From: Synechococcales cyanobacterium bin2.concoct.b11b12b14.033
Lineage (GTDB): Bacteria > Cyanobacteriota > Vampirovibrionia > Caenarcaniphilales > Caenarcanaceae
Assembly: GCA_013298875.1 (NCBI GenBank)
Contig: JAAFJH010000004.1
Coordinates: 1-54,692, forward strand
Length of the DNA stretch: 54,692 nucleotides
Direction: 5' to 3'
Position 1 is the first letter of the stretch, and each line of letters starts with the position of its first letter. The notes below the pieces were generated by a model that searched no databases, was not told the origin of the DNA, and saw only the letters and a list, made by a program, of their open reading frames with translations. Positions 9,530-20,193 of this stretch are shown here, piece by piece. Position numbers and translations under genes: made by a program.

Positions 9530-9751
9530 ATGAATAAAGATCAAGCACAAGTAGAGATTTTCAATATTGCCTTTAACTCTCTGCCGGGAGAAGCGAGAGA
9601 TACTTTATTTATTGAACTTGCTAAAAATTACTCTGAAGAAGACTTAGAAGATTTAATTGATAGAGTAATTATTTCTCTGCGGAAGAATGATTCTACCAGT
9701 TCGCTAAAAGATTCTTTGGAGCAGAGAGGTTTTAGTTTGAATGACATATGA
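9530..9751 (+). CDS. Putative antitoxin of RelE/ParE-type module
   Basis: 73 aa ORF overlapping the downstream toxin ORF by 11 nt. Confidence 0.6.
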   Translation: MNKDQAQVEIFNIAFNSLPGEARDTLFIELAKNYSEEDLEDLIDRVIISLRKNDSTSSLKDSLEQRGFSLNDI

Positions 9752-9998
9752 AGTCAAAATTACAAAAAGAGCAAATAAAGAACTATCAGAGCTTTCTGAC
9801 GAATTAGCAAAAAGAATTTTTAGAGCAATTTATAATCTATCTAATGAGCCAAGACCAAATGGCTGTAAAAAGTTAAAGGCTGCTGAGAATGAATATAGGC
9901 TAAGAATTGGAGATTATAGAATTTTGTATTTAATTGAGGATTCCATTAAAATAGTAGAAGTTTTTAAAGTTGGACACCGAAGGAATATTTATGATTAA
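9741..9998 (+). CDS. RelE/ParE superfamily toxin
   Basis: MTYEVKITKRANKELSEL...YRLRIGDYRILYLIEDSIKIVEVFKVGHRRNIYD, classic RelE signature. Confidence 0.9.
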   Translation: MTYEVKITKRANKELSELSDELAKRIFRAIYNLSNEPRPNGCKKLKAAENEYRLRIGDYRILYLIEDSIKIVEVFKVGHRRNIYD

Positions 9999-10080
9999 GC
10001 TTTATTGCCTAAGTATAGTTCTGAAAGTTGTGTATTGTACTTAATAAAAAAATAATGCAAAAATTTATTATAATAATTAA

Positions 10081-13000
10081 ATGCAAAATACAAATCTTTC
10101 ACTTTGGTCATCAGAAGACAAATTTCATGTTCTTTTAAATAGAATAAAGTCTCAAAAGTCTATTCAAACTTGTGGGTTTACGCAAGCTAGCCAAGTCAGT
10201 TTTATTAGTGCTTTAAATAATCAGCTCTCTCAGCCAATTTGTTTTATTAGTTCTAATCATAATAATTTTCATAAGCTCGCTAATCAGATTAAAAGATTAG
10301 GCAATTTTGAAGTTAATATGTTTCCGCAAAGTCAAGTTTCCCCGCTAGAAGGTTTAAGTGAAAGTGAAAATTATTTTGCCCAAATTTCTCAAGTCTTTGC
10401 ACAGTGGTCAAATAATAATACAAAGACCAAAACTAATTTAACTTTATGTCCGCCCAAAGCTTTAAGTCTTTCGGTTTGCCATCCAAACCAGTTTAAAAAT
10501 AACCAAGTTTTAATTAAGCAAAAGCAAAAAGTAAATTCAATTGATTTAGCTAAAAAGCTTGTTGAACTTGGTTATTCACGCACTGATACTGTTTTAGAAA
10601 TTGGACAATTCTCGGTGAGAGGTGAAATTTTCGATATTTTCCCAGTTAATCAAATTAATGATTTGCCAATTCGGCTGAGCTTTTCGGATGATGAAATTGA
10701 AAGCCTAAAGTTTTTTGAGCCTTGGACGCAAAGATCAATTAATTCCAGGGAAATTACTGAATATAATATTTGTGGGCTTTTGCCTTTAAATTTGGCTACT
10801 AGCAATAATTTGGACGGTTTAAAAAATAAATTAAGAGTTTTTGCCAATGAATTAGACGAAGCTCAAAAGTATTTTTGGTTGGCCGATTTAGAAAGTTTTG
10901 AAAAGCAATTTCAGCGTTTTTTGCCTTGGATTCAGGAGAATAATTATTTTTTGCCGCTTGATTATTTTCCGAAAAATGGCTTATTGATTTTAGATGAACC
11001 TCTCTCAATTTATGCACAGCTAGAGCAAGCTTACCAGAGAAATTTACAAGAATTAGAACATAAGCTTGAAAGAAAAGCTTTGCCCGCTTCCCAAAAAGAA
11101 TTATTAACTGAATTCATTGAATTACCGCTTAAAGTGAAAGCTTCTTTAGAAAATTTCCCGCACAAATTAGAATTACATTTGTCTGAAAGCTCCGAAGATA
11201 ATTTTTTAGATTTTAAAACCGAATTAATTCCCCAATTCAGAGCCAATTTAGAAGAAATCGATAAATATATTTTAGAAAATATAAGCTTTCAAAATTCCCA
11301 AAAACAAATTTATTTTTCCACTTCGGTGGAAGGCCAAAAAAACTTAAGCCAAAATTTAGAAAACTTAACAAATTGCGAATTTATTGAACCAATCGGTTTG
11401 GACAGAGGCTTTGCGACTGAAAATAAAATAATTTTTACTGATTATGAATTATTTAATAAAAAAGCCGTTCTGGGAGCTAGCAAAAAACATCAAAGTAAAC
11501 CCGAAGACTTTATTCCACTTGATTTAGATTCAATTAGAGCGGGTGATTTTTTGGTGCATTTAAAACATGGAATTGGCAAATTTTTAAAACTCAAGCTCAT
11601 TGAATTAGACAAGCAAAAAAAAGAATATATAGCCATTGAATATGCCAGCGGAGACTTGCTGAATGTGCCGGTTGAGCAGATGAATTTGCTAACTTTATAC
11701 AAAGGAAATGCAGATGGGCAAAGTGTAAAATTATCGCGTTTGGGTGGGCATGACTGGGATAAAGCCAAAAAACAGGCTCGTGCAGCAGTTGAAGAAATAG
11801 CCGAAGAACTTTTAGAACTTTATGCCAAACGCTCATTGGAAGCTGGAATTAATTTTGGGCAAGATACTCCGTGGCAACAAGAATTGGAAGATAGTTTTTC
11901 TTACCGTGAAACACCTGACCAGTTAAAAGCCATTAATGAAATTAAAAATGATATGGAATCGGGTTTGGTTATGGATCGCTTATTATGCGGAGATGTTGGC
12001 TTTGGTAAGACGGAAGTAATTATTAGATGTGCTTTTAAAGCAATTATGGCTGGCAAACAGGTGGCTGTTTTGGCTCCGACCACTATTTTAGCACAACAAC
12101 ATTTTAAATCTTTCAGCGAGCGATTTGGGCAATTTCCCGTCAAAATTGAATTGATAACAAGGGCTTTAAGCGGGCAAAATAAAAAAGCCGTCTTTGAAAG
12201 AATTAATCAGGGGCAAGTGGATTTGGTGATTGGGACACATGCTATTTTGGGGAAAGGTTTGGAATTCAAAGATTTAGCCTTAATTGTCATTGATGAGGAG
12301 CAGAAGTTTGGGGTTGGGCATAAAGAAAAATTAAAAGCTTTAAAAGCTAGTGTTTCGGTTTTAACAGTCTCAGCAACACCAATTCCACGAACAATGCATA
12401 TGGCTTTAAGTGGCATTCGGGAAATGTCTTTAATTAGCACTGCTCCCCCAGGCCGCGTTCCGATTAAAACGCAAATTGCTCCAAATAATTTACAATTGGT
12501 ACGGGCCGCTATTATCCGGGAAATTGAAAGAAGCGGACAAATTTTTTATTTGCATAATCGCATTGAGACCATTGAAAATAAAGCCATTGAATTAATGAAA
12601 TTAGTGCCTGAGGCTTCTTTCAGGATTGCACATGGACGAATGAATGAAAAAGATATTTCCGAATCGATGGCCGCTTTTCATAATCATGACTTTGACGTTT
12701 TGTTGGCTACTTCAATTATTGAAAATGGTCTTGATATACCGAATGCCAATACTATGATTATTGAAAATGCTGACAGATTGGGGCTTTCGCAGCTATATCA
12801 ATTAAAAGGTCGAGTTGGTCGCTCTAACGATCCATCTAGGCCAGGTTATGCGCTTTTATTACATGCCCCGCAGGAAAAATTAAATGAACAAGCCAAAGCC
12901 AGATTGGAAGCGATTTCACGTTATAGTCATTTGGGGTCAGGCTATCAGATTGCTTTGAGAGATATGGAAATTAGAGGAATTGGGAATTTATTAGGCTCTC

Positions 13001-13602
13001 AGCAGCACGGGAAAATGGTAAGTATTGGCTTTGAGCTTTATTGTGAAATGTTAAATGAAGCCATTAGCAAGCTAAAAGAGCAATTTGGTTTGCAAAAAAA
13101 TGAAAGTAAAACAAGTACAAAACCGTTTTTAAGCCTTGAGGAAAAGCCAACCTTTGATTTAAAAATTAATGCTTATATTCCAATTGACTGGATTGAAGAC
13201 GATACTTTGAGAATGAAAGAATATCATAGGCTTTCGGAAGTACAAAGTTTATTACAATTACAGGCTCTCAAAGATGAATGGCAGGATCGCTTCGGAAAAA
13301 TACCGACTGTCGTTATTAATTTAATTAAAATTGTAAAATTGCGTATTTTGGCTAGTGACGCGGGAGTTTTTGGTTTAATTCGTCCGATGGGTAATTTTAT
13401 TGAGCTAAATATTAAAGCCAGTAATTTTAATTTTACGCTTTGGAAAAGTCTGCAAGCTCATTTGCCTAAATGGATTACGGATAAACTGGCTTTGCAAGAG
13501 AATAGAAGCGAAAATAAATTTAAAATTCTAATAAAAATAAGTGATTTAAACTCATCTGATGAACAGCTAGAACTTTTGGATGAATTGTTGAGCAGATTGT
13601 AA
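10081..13602 (+). CDS. mfd: Transcription-repair coupling factor Mfd
   Basis: DFLVHLKHGIGKF (RNAP-interacting domain), MDRLLCGDVGFGKTEV, SATPIPRTMHMAL, QLKGRVGRS, GIGNLLGSQQHG. Confidence 0.97.
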   Translation: MQNTNLSLWSSEDKFHVLLNRIKSQKSIQTCGFTQASQVSFISALNNQLSQPICFISSNHNNFHKLANQIKRLGNFEVNMFPQSQVSPLEGLSESENYFAQISQVFAQWSNNNTKTKTNLTLCPPKALSLSVCHPNQFKNNQVLIKQKQKVNSIDLAKKLVELGYSRTDTVLEIGQFSVRGEIFDIFPVNQINDLPIRLSFSDDEIESLKFFEPWTQRSINSREITEYNICGLLPLNLATSNNLDGLKNKLRVFANELDEAQKYFWLADLESFEKQFQRFLPWIQENNYFLPLDYFPKNGLLILDEPLSIYAQLEQAYQRNLQELEHKLERKALPASQKELLTEFIELPLKVKASLENFPHKLELHLSESSEDNFLDFKTELIPQFRANLEEIDKYILENISFQNSQKQIYFSTSVEGQKNLSQNLENLTNCEFIEPIGLDRGFATENKIIFTDYELFNKKAVLGASKKHQSKPEDFIPLDLDSIRAGDFLVHLKHGIGKFLKLKLIELDKQKKEYIAIEYASGDLLNVPVEQMNLLTLYKGNADGQSVKLSRLGGHDWDKAKKQARAAVEEIAEELLELYAKRSLEAGINFGQDTPWQQELEDSFSYRETPDQLKAINEIKNDMESGLVMDRLLCGDVGFGKTEVIIRCAFKAIMAGKQVAVLAPTTILAQQHFKSFSERFGQFPVKIELITRALSGQNKKAVFERINQGQVDLVIGTHAILGKGLEFKDLALIVIDEEQKFGVGHKEKLKALKASVSVLTVSATPIPRTMHMALSGIREMSLISTAPPGRVPIKTQIAPNNLQLVRAAIIREIERSGQIFYLHNRIETIENKAIELMKLVPEASFRIAHGRMNEKDISESMAAFHNHDFDVLLATSIIENGLDIPNANTMIIENADRLGLSQLYQLKGRVGRSNDPSRPGYALLLHAPQEKLNEQAKARLEAISRYSHLGSGYQIALRDMEIRGIGNLLGSQQHGKMVSIGFELYCEMLNEAISKLKEQFGLQKNESKTSTKPFLSLEEKPTFDLKINAYIPIDWIEDDTLRMKEYHRLSEVQSLLQLQALKDEWQDRFGKIPTVVINLIKIVKLRILASDAGVFGLIRPMGNFIELNIKASNFNFTLWKSLQAHLPKWITDKLALQENRSENKFKILIKISDLNSSDEQLELLDELLSRL

Positions 13603-13657
13603 AAATGGTAGGGTGGTTTATATAATTGTTAAGTGTTGATAGTGGGTTTAGCAGACA

Positions 13658-14050
13658 ATGGATAACAAAATTACGACATATTCGACACTTTGGAACTTAG
13701 TTGATATCGACGCCAAAGACCATAAATTAAAAGACCTTGCTATTTGGTTTCTAGATGCAATGAATGACTGGCCAACTATGGATCAAGAAAACATTACCGA
13801 TTTTATAAAAGAACTTAAAGAATATTTTGGTTCGCCATTGACAATAGAGAGAATTGAGACTAAAAAGTTTAATGGGGAAAATTCTTGGCAACTTGAAGCA
13901 GGAAAGTCAATAGCGGAACTAATTGCCACTTCAACAAAGTTTTGCAACCAATCAGATTTTGACAAAATAGTTGATAGTTTTCTTAATTACTACAATGACA
14001 AATCTGCAAGCACTTCTGAATCACAGACGGACGCAGATTGTCTGAATTAA
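13658..14050 (+). CDS. Hypothetical protein (130 aa)
   Basis: ORF with ATG; its last codons lie in an inverted repeat. Confidence 0.5.
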   Translation: MDNKITTYSTLWNLVDIDAKDHKLKDLAIWFLDAMNDWPTMDQENITDFIKELKEYFGSPLTIERIETKKFNGENSWQLEAGKSIAELIATSTKFCNQSDFDKIVDSFLNYYNDKSASTSESQTDADCLN

Positions 14051-14190
14051 GATTTTTAGGATTAAATGAATTTTAGGATTTTCCACATTTCGCCAATTTG
14101 CCTTTTGAGTCAAGACTTTCAATTCATCAATAAATAATATTTTACAAATCCTGTTAATCTTTGAATCCTGTAAATCGTGTTCAGACGATT
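14036..14190. repeat. Inverted repeat pair (about 47 nt arms, about 61 bp apart) with GTCTGAA...GGATT motifs
   Basis: GATTGTCTGAATTAAGATTTTTAGGATTAAATGAATTTTAGGATTTT (14036-14082) versus reverse complement of 14144-14190, AATCGTCTGAACACGATTTACAGGATTCAAAGATTAACAGGATTTGT. Confidence 0.75.
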
Positions 14191-14371
14191 AATTGAAAAT
14201 TTGTAATTGCTTTAAAATTAATTTGTACAATGAATCTGAAATTTCTTTATGTCTTGGAATGGGAGCTGATTTATTTGTCTGAGGATTATAATAAATATCA
14301 TGATTTCCACCATTACGTTTTAAAAGGCATCCTAAGCGTTCAAGATTTTTTACAATTTCTTGCCTTTTCAT
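14189..14371 (-). CDS. hicA: HicA-type toxin (mRNA interferase)
   Basis: MKRQEIVKNLERLGCLLKRNGGNHDIYYNPQTNKSAPIPRHKEI, HicA G-x-H core. Confidence 0.9.
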   Translation of the reverse strand: MKRQEIVKNLERLGCLLKRNGGNHDIYYNPQTNKSAPIPRHKEISDSLYKLILKQLQIFN

Positions 14372-14571
14372 ATTTCAAGCTCTAATTCTCTGATTTTTAA
14401 GTCTTTTATTAATTCCTTGTCTTCTGATAACATAAGAGTAAAAGCCTCTGCCAAGTTTACTTCAAGCTCTTCTAATGTTTGACCTTGGCTAAATACTCCA
14501 TCTATTTCATTTAACTGACCCACTAGCCAATTACCATCTTGCCAATACTTATAAGTAAACTTTTTAAACAT
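14368..14571 (-). CDS. hicB: HicB-type antitoxin
   Basis: YWQDGNWLVGQLNEIDGVFSQGQTLEELEVNLAEAFTLML; 4-nt overlap with hicA. Confidence 0.85.
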   Translation of the reverse strand: MFKKFTYKYWQDGNWLVGQLNEIDGVFSQGQTLEELEVNLAEAFTLMLSEDKELIKDLKIRELELEI

Positions 14572-14670
14572 TAAAATTCAATTGATTTTATATTTTTAAT
14601 TACTTAAATTATACCTATTTTTTTCAATTATTATAATTTCCGGCTGAATCACAGATAGACCTAAACTGTC

Positions 14671-14780
14671 TTGAACTCTGATTACACCGATTAAATGATG
14701 AACTATGATTTTTATTTTTACGGTTTTACTCTAAAGTGCTTAATCATGGTAATCCCTAAATCATTTTAATCAGAGCTCAA
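14671..14780. repeat. GATT-rich imperfect palindrome (40-nt arms, about 30-nt loop)
   Basis: ttgaactctgattacaccgattaaatgatgaactatgatt (14671-14710) pairs with taatcatggtaatccctaaatcattttaatcagagctcaa (14741-14780). Confidence 0.8.
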
Positions 14781-14843
14781 GCCGCCAACTTCAATAATTG
14801 CTTCTTTTACTACGCCAATATTTTTAACTTCAAAAGTCAGCAT
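14766..14843 (-). pseudogene. 5' remnant of an AAA-type/SMC-like ATPase
   Basis: Minus-strand translation MLTFEVKNIGVVKEAIIEVGGLSSD*; typical N-terminus of AAA ATPases before the Walker A strand, terminated inside the palindrome. Confidence 0.6.
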
Positions 14844-15185
14844 TTTTTTAATAAGTTGTTTTAAAGGACTCAAAGCTAAAGTTTTATATAAAAAAATTAT
14901 AGTCTATTTCTTTTATTCTTTTAGTATTGACTGGAAACGAACTTTAACTTCTCAACTGATTCATCTAAGTATAAATATTTACATATAGAAAGAAAACCCT
15001 TAACATATTAAATTAAAATTTTTTAAAGCAAAAAGCCTGATTGTAAGCTTTCAAATGCTGGGTCTTGACTGAAATTATTTTTCAATAATCTGTATTAATC
15101 ATAGTTACCTAAAAAATATATGAATGTTAGACTAGAAGCAAATGGGTACTTAAACCTATAGTGAACATTTTTTTAGAGGTTGAGC

Positions 15186-17792
15186 ATGTTTGAAAGATTC
15201 ACCGAAAAAGCCATAAAAGTAATAATGCTAGCTCAGGAAGAGGCTAGACGCTTGGGGCATAATTTTGTTGGCACTGAACAGATTTTATTAGGTCTTATCG
15301 GTGAAGGCACTGGTATAGCCGCCAAAACGCTGAAACAATTAGGAATTAATTTAAAAGACTCGCGCGTTGAAGTCGAAAAAATTATTGGGCGTGGTTCCGG
15401 TTTTGTGGCAGTTGAAATTCCCTTTACGCCACGTGCTAAAAGAGTATTGGAATTAGCTTGGGATGAAGCAAGGCAATTAGGCCATAATTATATTGGCACT
15501 GAACATCTTTTGCTGGGTTTAATACGTGAAGGAGAAGGCGTTGCCGCGAAAGTATTAGAAAGTCTAAATGTTGATATTGGCCGTATCCGAAGCAATATTT
15601 TGCGTATGCTCAGTGAAAGTGGCACTGTTAGTACTGGAGTTGGTGGTGGAAGTGGTTCATCTTCATCTACTTCTTCCAATAGCCGTTCCAAAACTCCAAC
15701 CCTCGATGAATTCGGCACTAATTTAACTCAATCGGCCACCGAAGGCAAGCTTGACCCTGTTGTCGGACGTGAAACCGAAGTTGAAAGAACTATACAAATT
15801 TTGGGCAGGCGTACTAAAAATAATCCCGTTTTAATTGGAGAACCAGGCGTTGGAAAAACTGCAATTGCTGAAGGCTTGGCTCAAAGAGTTGTAAATGGTG
15901 ATGTACCTGAGTTTCTACTTGATAAAAGAATTATACAGCTTGATATTGGCTTATTAGTGGCTGGAACCAAGTATCGTGGGGAATTTGAAGAAAGATTGAA
16001 AAAAATTATGGACGAAATTCGCTCTTCCAGCAATGTGATTTTGGTAATTGATGAATTACATACTTTAGTTGGAGCTGGAGCCGCTGAAGGAGCCATTGAT
16101 GCCGCCAATATTTTAAAACCTGTTTTAGCTCGTGGTGAATTAAGATGTATTGGAGCCACCACCTTAGAAGAATATCGCAAACATATTGAAAAAGATGCCG
16201 CTTTGGAAAGACGTTTTCAGCCAGTCAATATTGGAGAACCTTCTGTCGATGATACAATCGAAATTTTGCGTGGCTTGCGTGAAAGATATGAACAACACCA
16301 TAATTTAACTATTACCGATGAAGCTTTAAAAGCGGCGGCCACTTTATCTGAACGTTATATTGCTGACCGTTTTTTACCCGACAAAGCCATTGACTTAATT
16401 GATGAAGCTAGTTCATTTGTCAGACTAAAAATTATTAGCTTGCCGGCAGAAGGTAAAGAACTTGAAAAAGAATTAGGACGTGCCAGACGAGAAAAAGAAC
16501 AATCCGTTAGAGATCAAAATTTTGAAAAAGCTGCCAGCTTAAGAGACACGGAAAGCGACTTAATGTCCAAATTGGATGAAATGCGCAAAGAATTGCGCGA
16601 ACAAGCCTCGAAAGAAGGTATGGCTTTGGTAGTTACTGAACAGGATATTGCTACTGTTGTGAGCCGTTGGACAAATATACCAGTGGGAGAGCTAACTGAA
16701 GGCGAATCAGCTAAATTACAGCATATGGAAGAAACTTTGCATCAGCGAGTTATTGGACAAGATTTGGCGGTTAAGGCTGTTAGTAGGGCTATTAGAAGGG
16801 CGCGGGTTGGCTTAAAAAATCCTAATCGTCCAATTGGTAATTTTATATTTGCTGGCCCTACGGGTGTTGGAAAAACTGAATTAGCTAAGTCTTTGGCAAC
16901 TTTTTTCTTTGGCTCAGAAGAAGCCATTATCAGAGTTGATATGAGTGAATTCATGGAAAGGCATACTACTAGCCGTCTGGTAGGTTCTCCTCCGGGTTAT
17001 GTGGGTTATGGTGAAGGCGGTGAGCTAACAGAAAGAGTAAGAAGAAGACCTTATTCGGTTGTTTTATTTGATGAAATTGAAAAAGCCCATCCAGAAGTCT
17101 TTAATATTTTATTACAAGTTTTAGATGATGGCCGTCTTACTGATTCAAGAGGTAGAGTAATTAGTTTTAAAAATACCATTATTATCATGACCACCAATGT
17201 GGGAGCTAGATCAATTGAAAATGATAAGCCAATTGGTTTTGCTGCGGAAGACTCTTCGGATGTGGAGCATCGTTATAAGCGTATGCAAGGCAAATTAATG
17301 GAAGAAATGAAGCGTACTTTTAGGCCAGAATTTTTGAATAGAGTAGATGAAATTATTATTTTCCACCGCCTCAATCAAGAACATTTAGCAAAAGTATTTG
17401 ACTTAATGGTTGCTAATTTAGTTAAAAGATTAGAAGTTAAAGAATTAGGCTTTGAAATTTCGCCCGAAGCTAAAGACTTTTTATGCCTTGAATCTCAGCG
17501 AAATGATAGACCGGGAATTGGTATAAAAATAGAAGGTGGGGATATGATTTCCCGAGATGGAGCTAGGCCTTTACTCAGAGTTATTCAGAGGGAACTTGAA
17601 AATGTTTTGGCCGAAAAAATACTTAGTAAAGAATTTGTCGAAACGGATATTATAAAAGTCTCTTTTGATGAAGAAGGTAAAAAGCTAGTTTTTGGAAAAT
17701 CAGATAAAAAGTTAGACCCGAAGCCTAAGGAAAAATCTTCCAGCTTGAAAGCTCACCCTGAAGAACATAGCCCCGAACTGTCTAAACACTAA
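15186..17792 (+). CDS. clpC: ATP-dependent Clp protease ATP-binding subunit ClpC
   Basis: [42 protein letters not shown] and [10 protein letters not shown] Walker A sites; UVR-like middle domain. Confidence 0.96.
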   Translation: MFERFTEKAIKVIMLAQEEARRLGHNFVGTEQILLGLIGEGTGIAAKTLKQLGINLKDSRVEVEKIIGRGSGFVAVEIPFTPRAKRVLELAWDEARQLGHNYIGTEHLLLGLIREGEGVAAKVLESLNVDIGRIRSNILRMLSESGTVSTGVGGGSGSSSSTSSNSRSKTPTLDEFGTNLTQSATEGKLDPVVGRETEVERTIQILGRRTKNNPVLIGEPGVGKTAIAEGLAQRVVNGDVPEFLLDKRIIQLDIGLLVAGTKYRGEFEERLKKIMDEIRSSSNVILVIDELHTLVGAGAAEGAIDAANILKPVLARGELRCIGATTLEEYRKHIEKDAALERRFQPVNIGEPSVDDTIEILRGLRERYEQHHNLTITDEALKAAATLSERYIADRFLPDKAIDLIDEASSFVRLKIISLPAEGKELEKELGRARREKEQSVRDQNFEKAASLRDTESDLMSKLDEMRKELREQASKEGMALVVTEQDIATVVSRWTNIPVGELTEGESAKLQHMEETLHQRVIGQDLAVKAVSRAIRRARVGLKNPNRPIGNFIFAGPTGVGKTELAKSLATFFFGSEEAIIRVDMSEFMERHTTSRLVGSPPGYVGYGEGGELTERVRRRPYSVVLFDEIEKAHPEVFNILLQVLDDGRLTDSRGRVISFKNTIIIMTTNVGARSIENDKPIGFAAEDSSDVEHRYKRMQGKLMEEMKRTFRPEFLNRVDEIIIFHRLNQEHLAKVFDLMVANLVKRLEVKELGFEISPEAKDFLCLESQRNDRPGIGIKIEGGDMISRDGARPLLRVIQRELENVLAEKILSKEFVETDIIKVSFDEEGKKLVFGKSDKKLDPKPKEKSSSLKAHPEEHSPELSKH

Positions 17793-18065
17793 GATTCCCT
17801 TTGAAAGGCAGGCCGTTAAATTAAAGAAACAGCTTGCCTAGCAAATTGCTTTGAGTTCCCACCAAAGTACTTATAATCTTTTTGAAATTTAGATGTCCAA
17901 GTTAGGTTTTTCAATCAGTTAACTTTCTTATAAAATCTTCAGCTGTCGAAGGATGACTCTGTCGGGGATTCCTTCTGAGCCTCTTCCGATGCTTAATTGT
18001 TTCGGCAATTGAAAAGGGGAACACCACTCCTCTCGCGGTGGACGGAGAGTGGGAGAGGATGAGGT

Positions 18066-18121
18066 CAGGAAGAAAATTAAAAGTCATGACGTATCTATTT
18101 TGACTTTTAATTTTCTTCCTG
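18066..18121. terminator. Perfect 21-bp hairpin between convergent clpC and dnaK, probable bidirectional terminator
   Basis: CAGGAAGAAAATTAAAAGTCA (18066-18086), 14-nt loop, TGACTTTTAATTTTCTTCCTG (18101-18121). Confidence 0.7.
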
Positions 18122-18162
18122 GGTACTTTCTCTATTTTCTTTCCATTGCACCTCAGTAAAAT

Positions 18163-20088
<1,926 letters not shown>

Positions 20089-20193
20089 TTAGAAATAGTA
20101 AAAAATGATTTTAAAAGTTTAGCAAAATTTTCTTTAAGCTAACAAACAAAAAATTATTTTTAAATGTTTTTATGTCTATGCGGAGCTTTATTT

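Noticed and set aside
11490-12440. Minus-strand ORFs within mfd, and similar antisense ORFs in recG, clpC, rpsB, ribBA and mrp
   Set aside because: Fully antisense to strongly supported coding sequences; no independent motifs or start signals.
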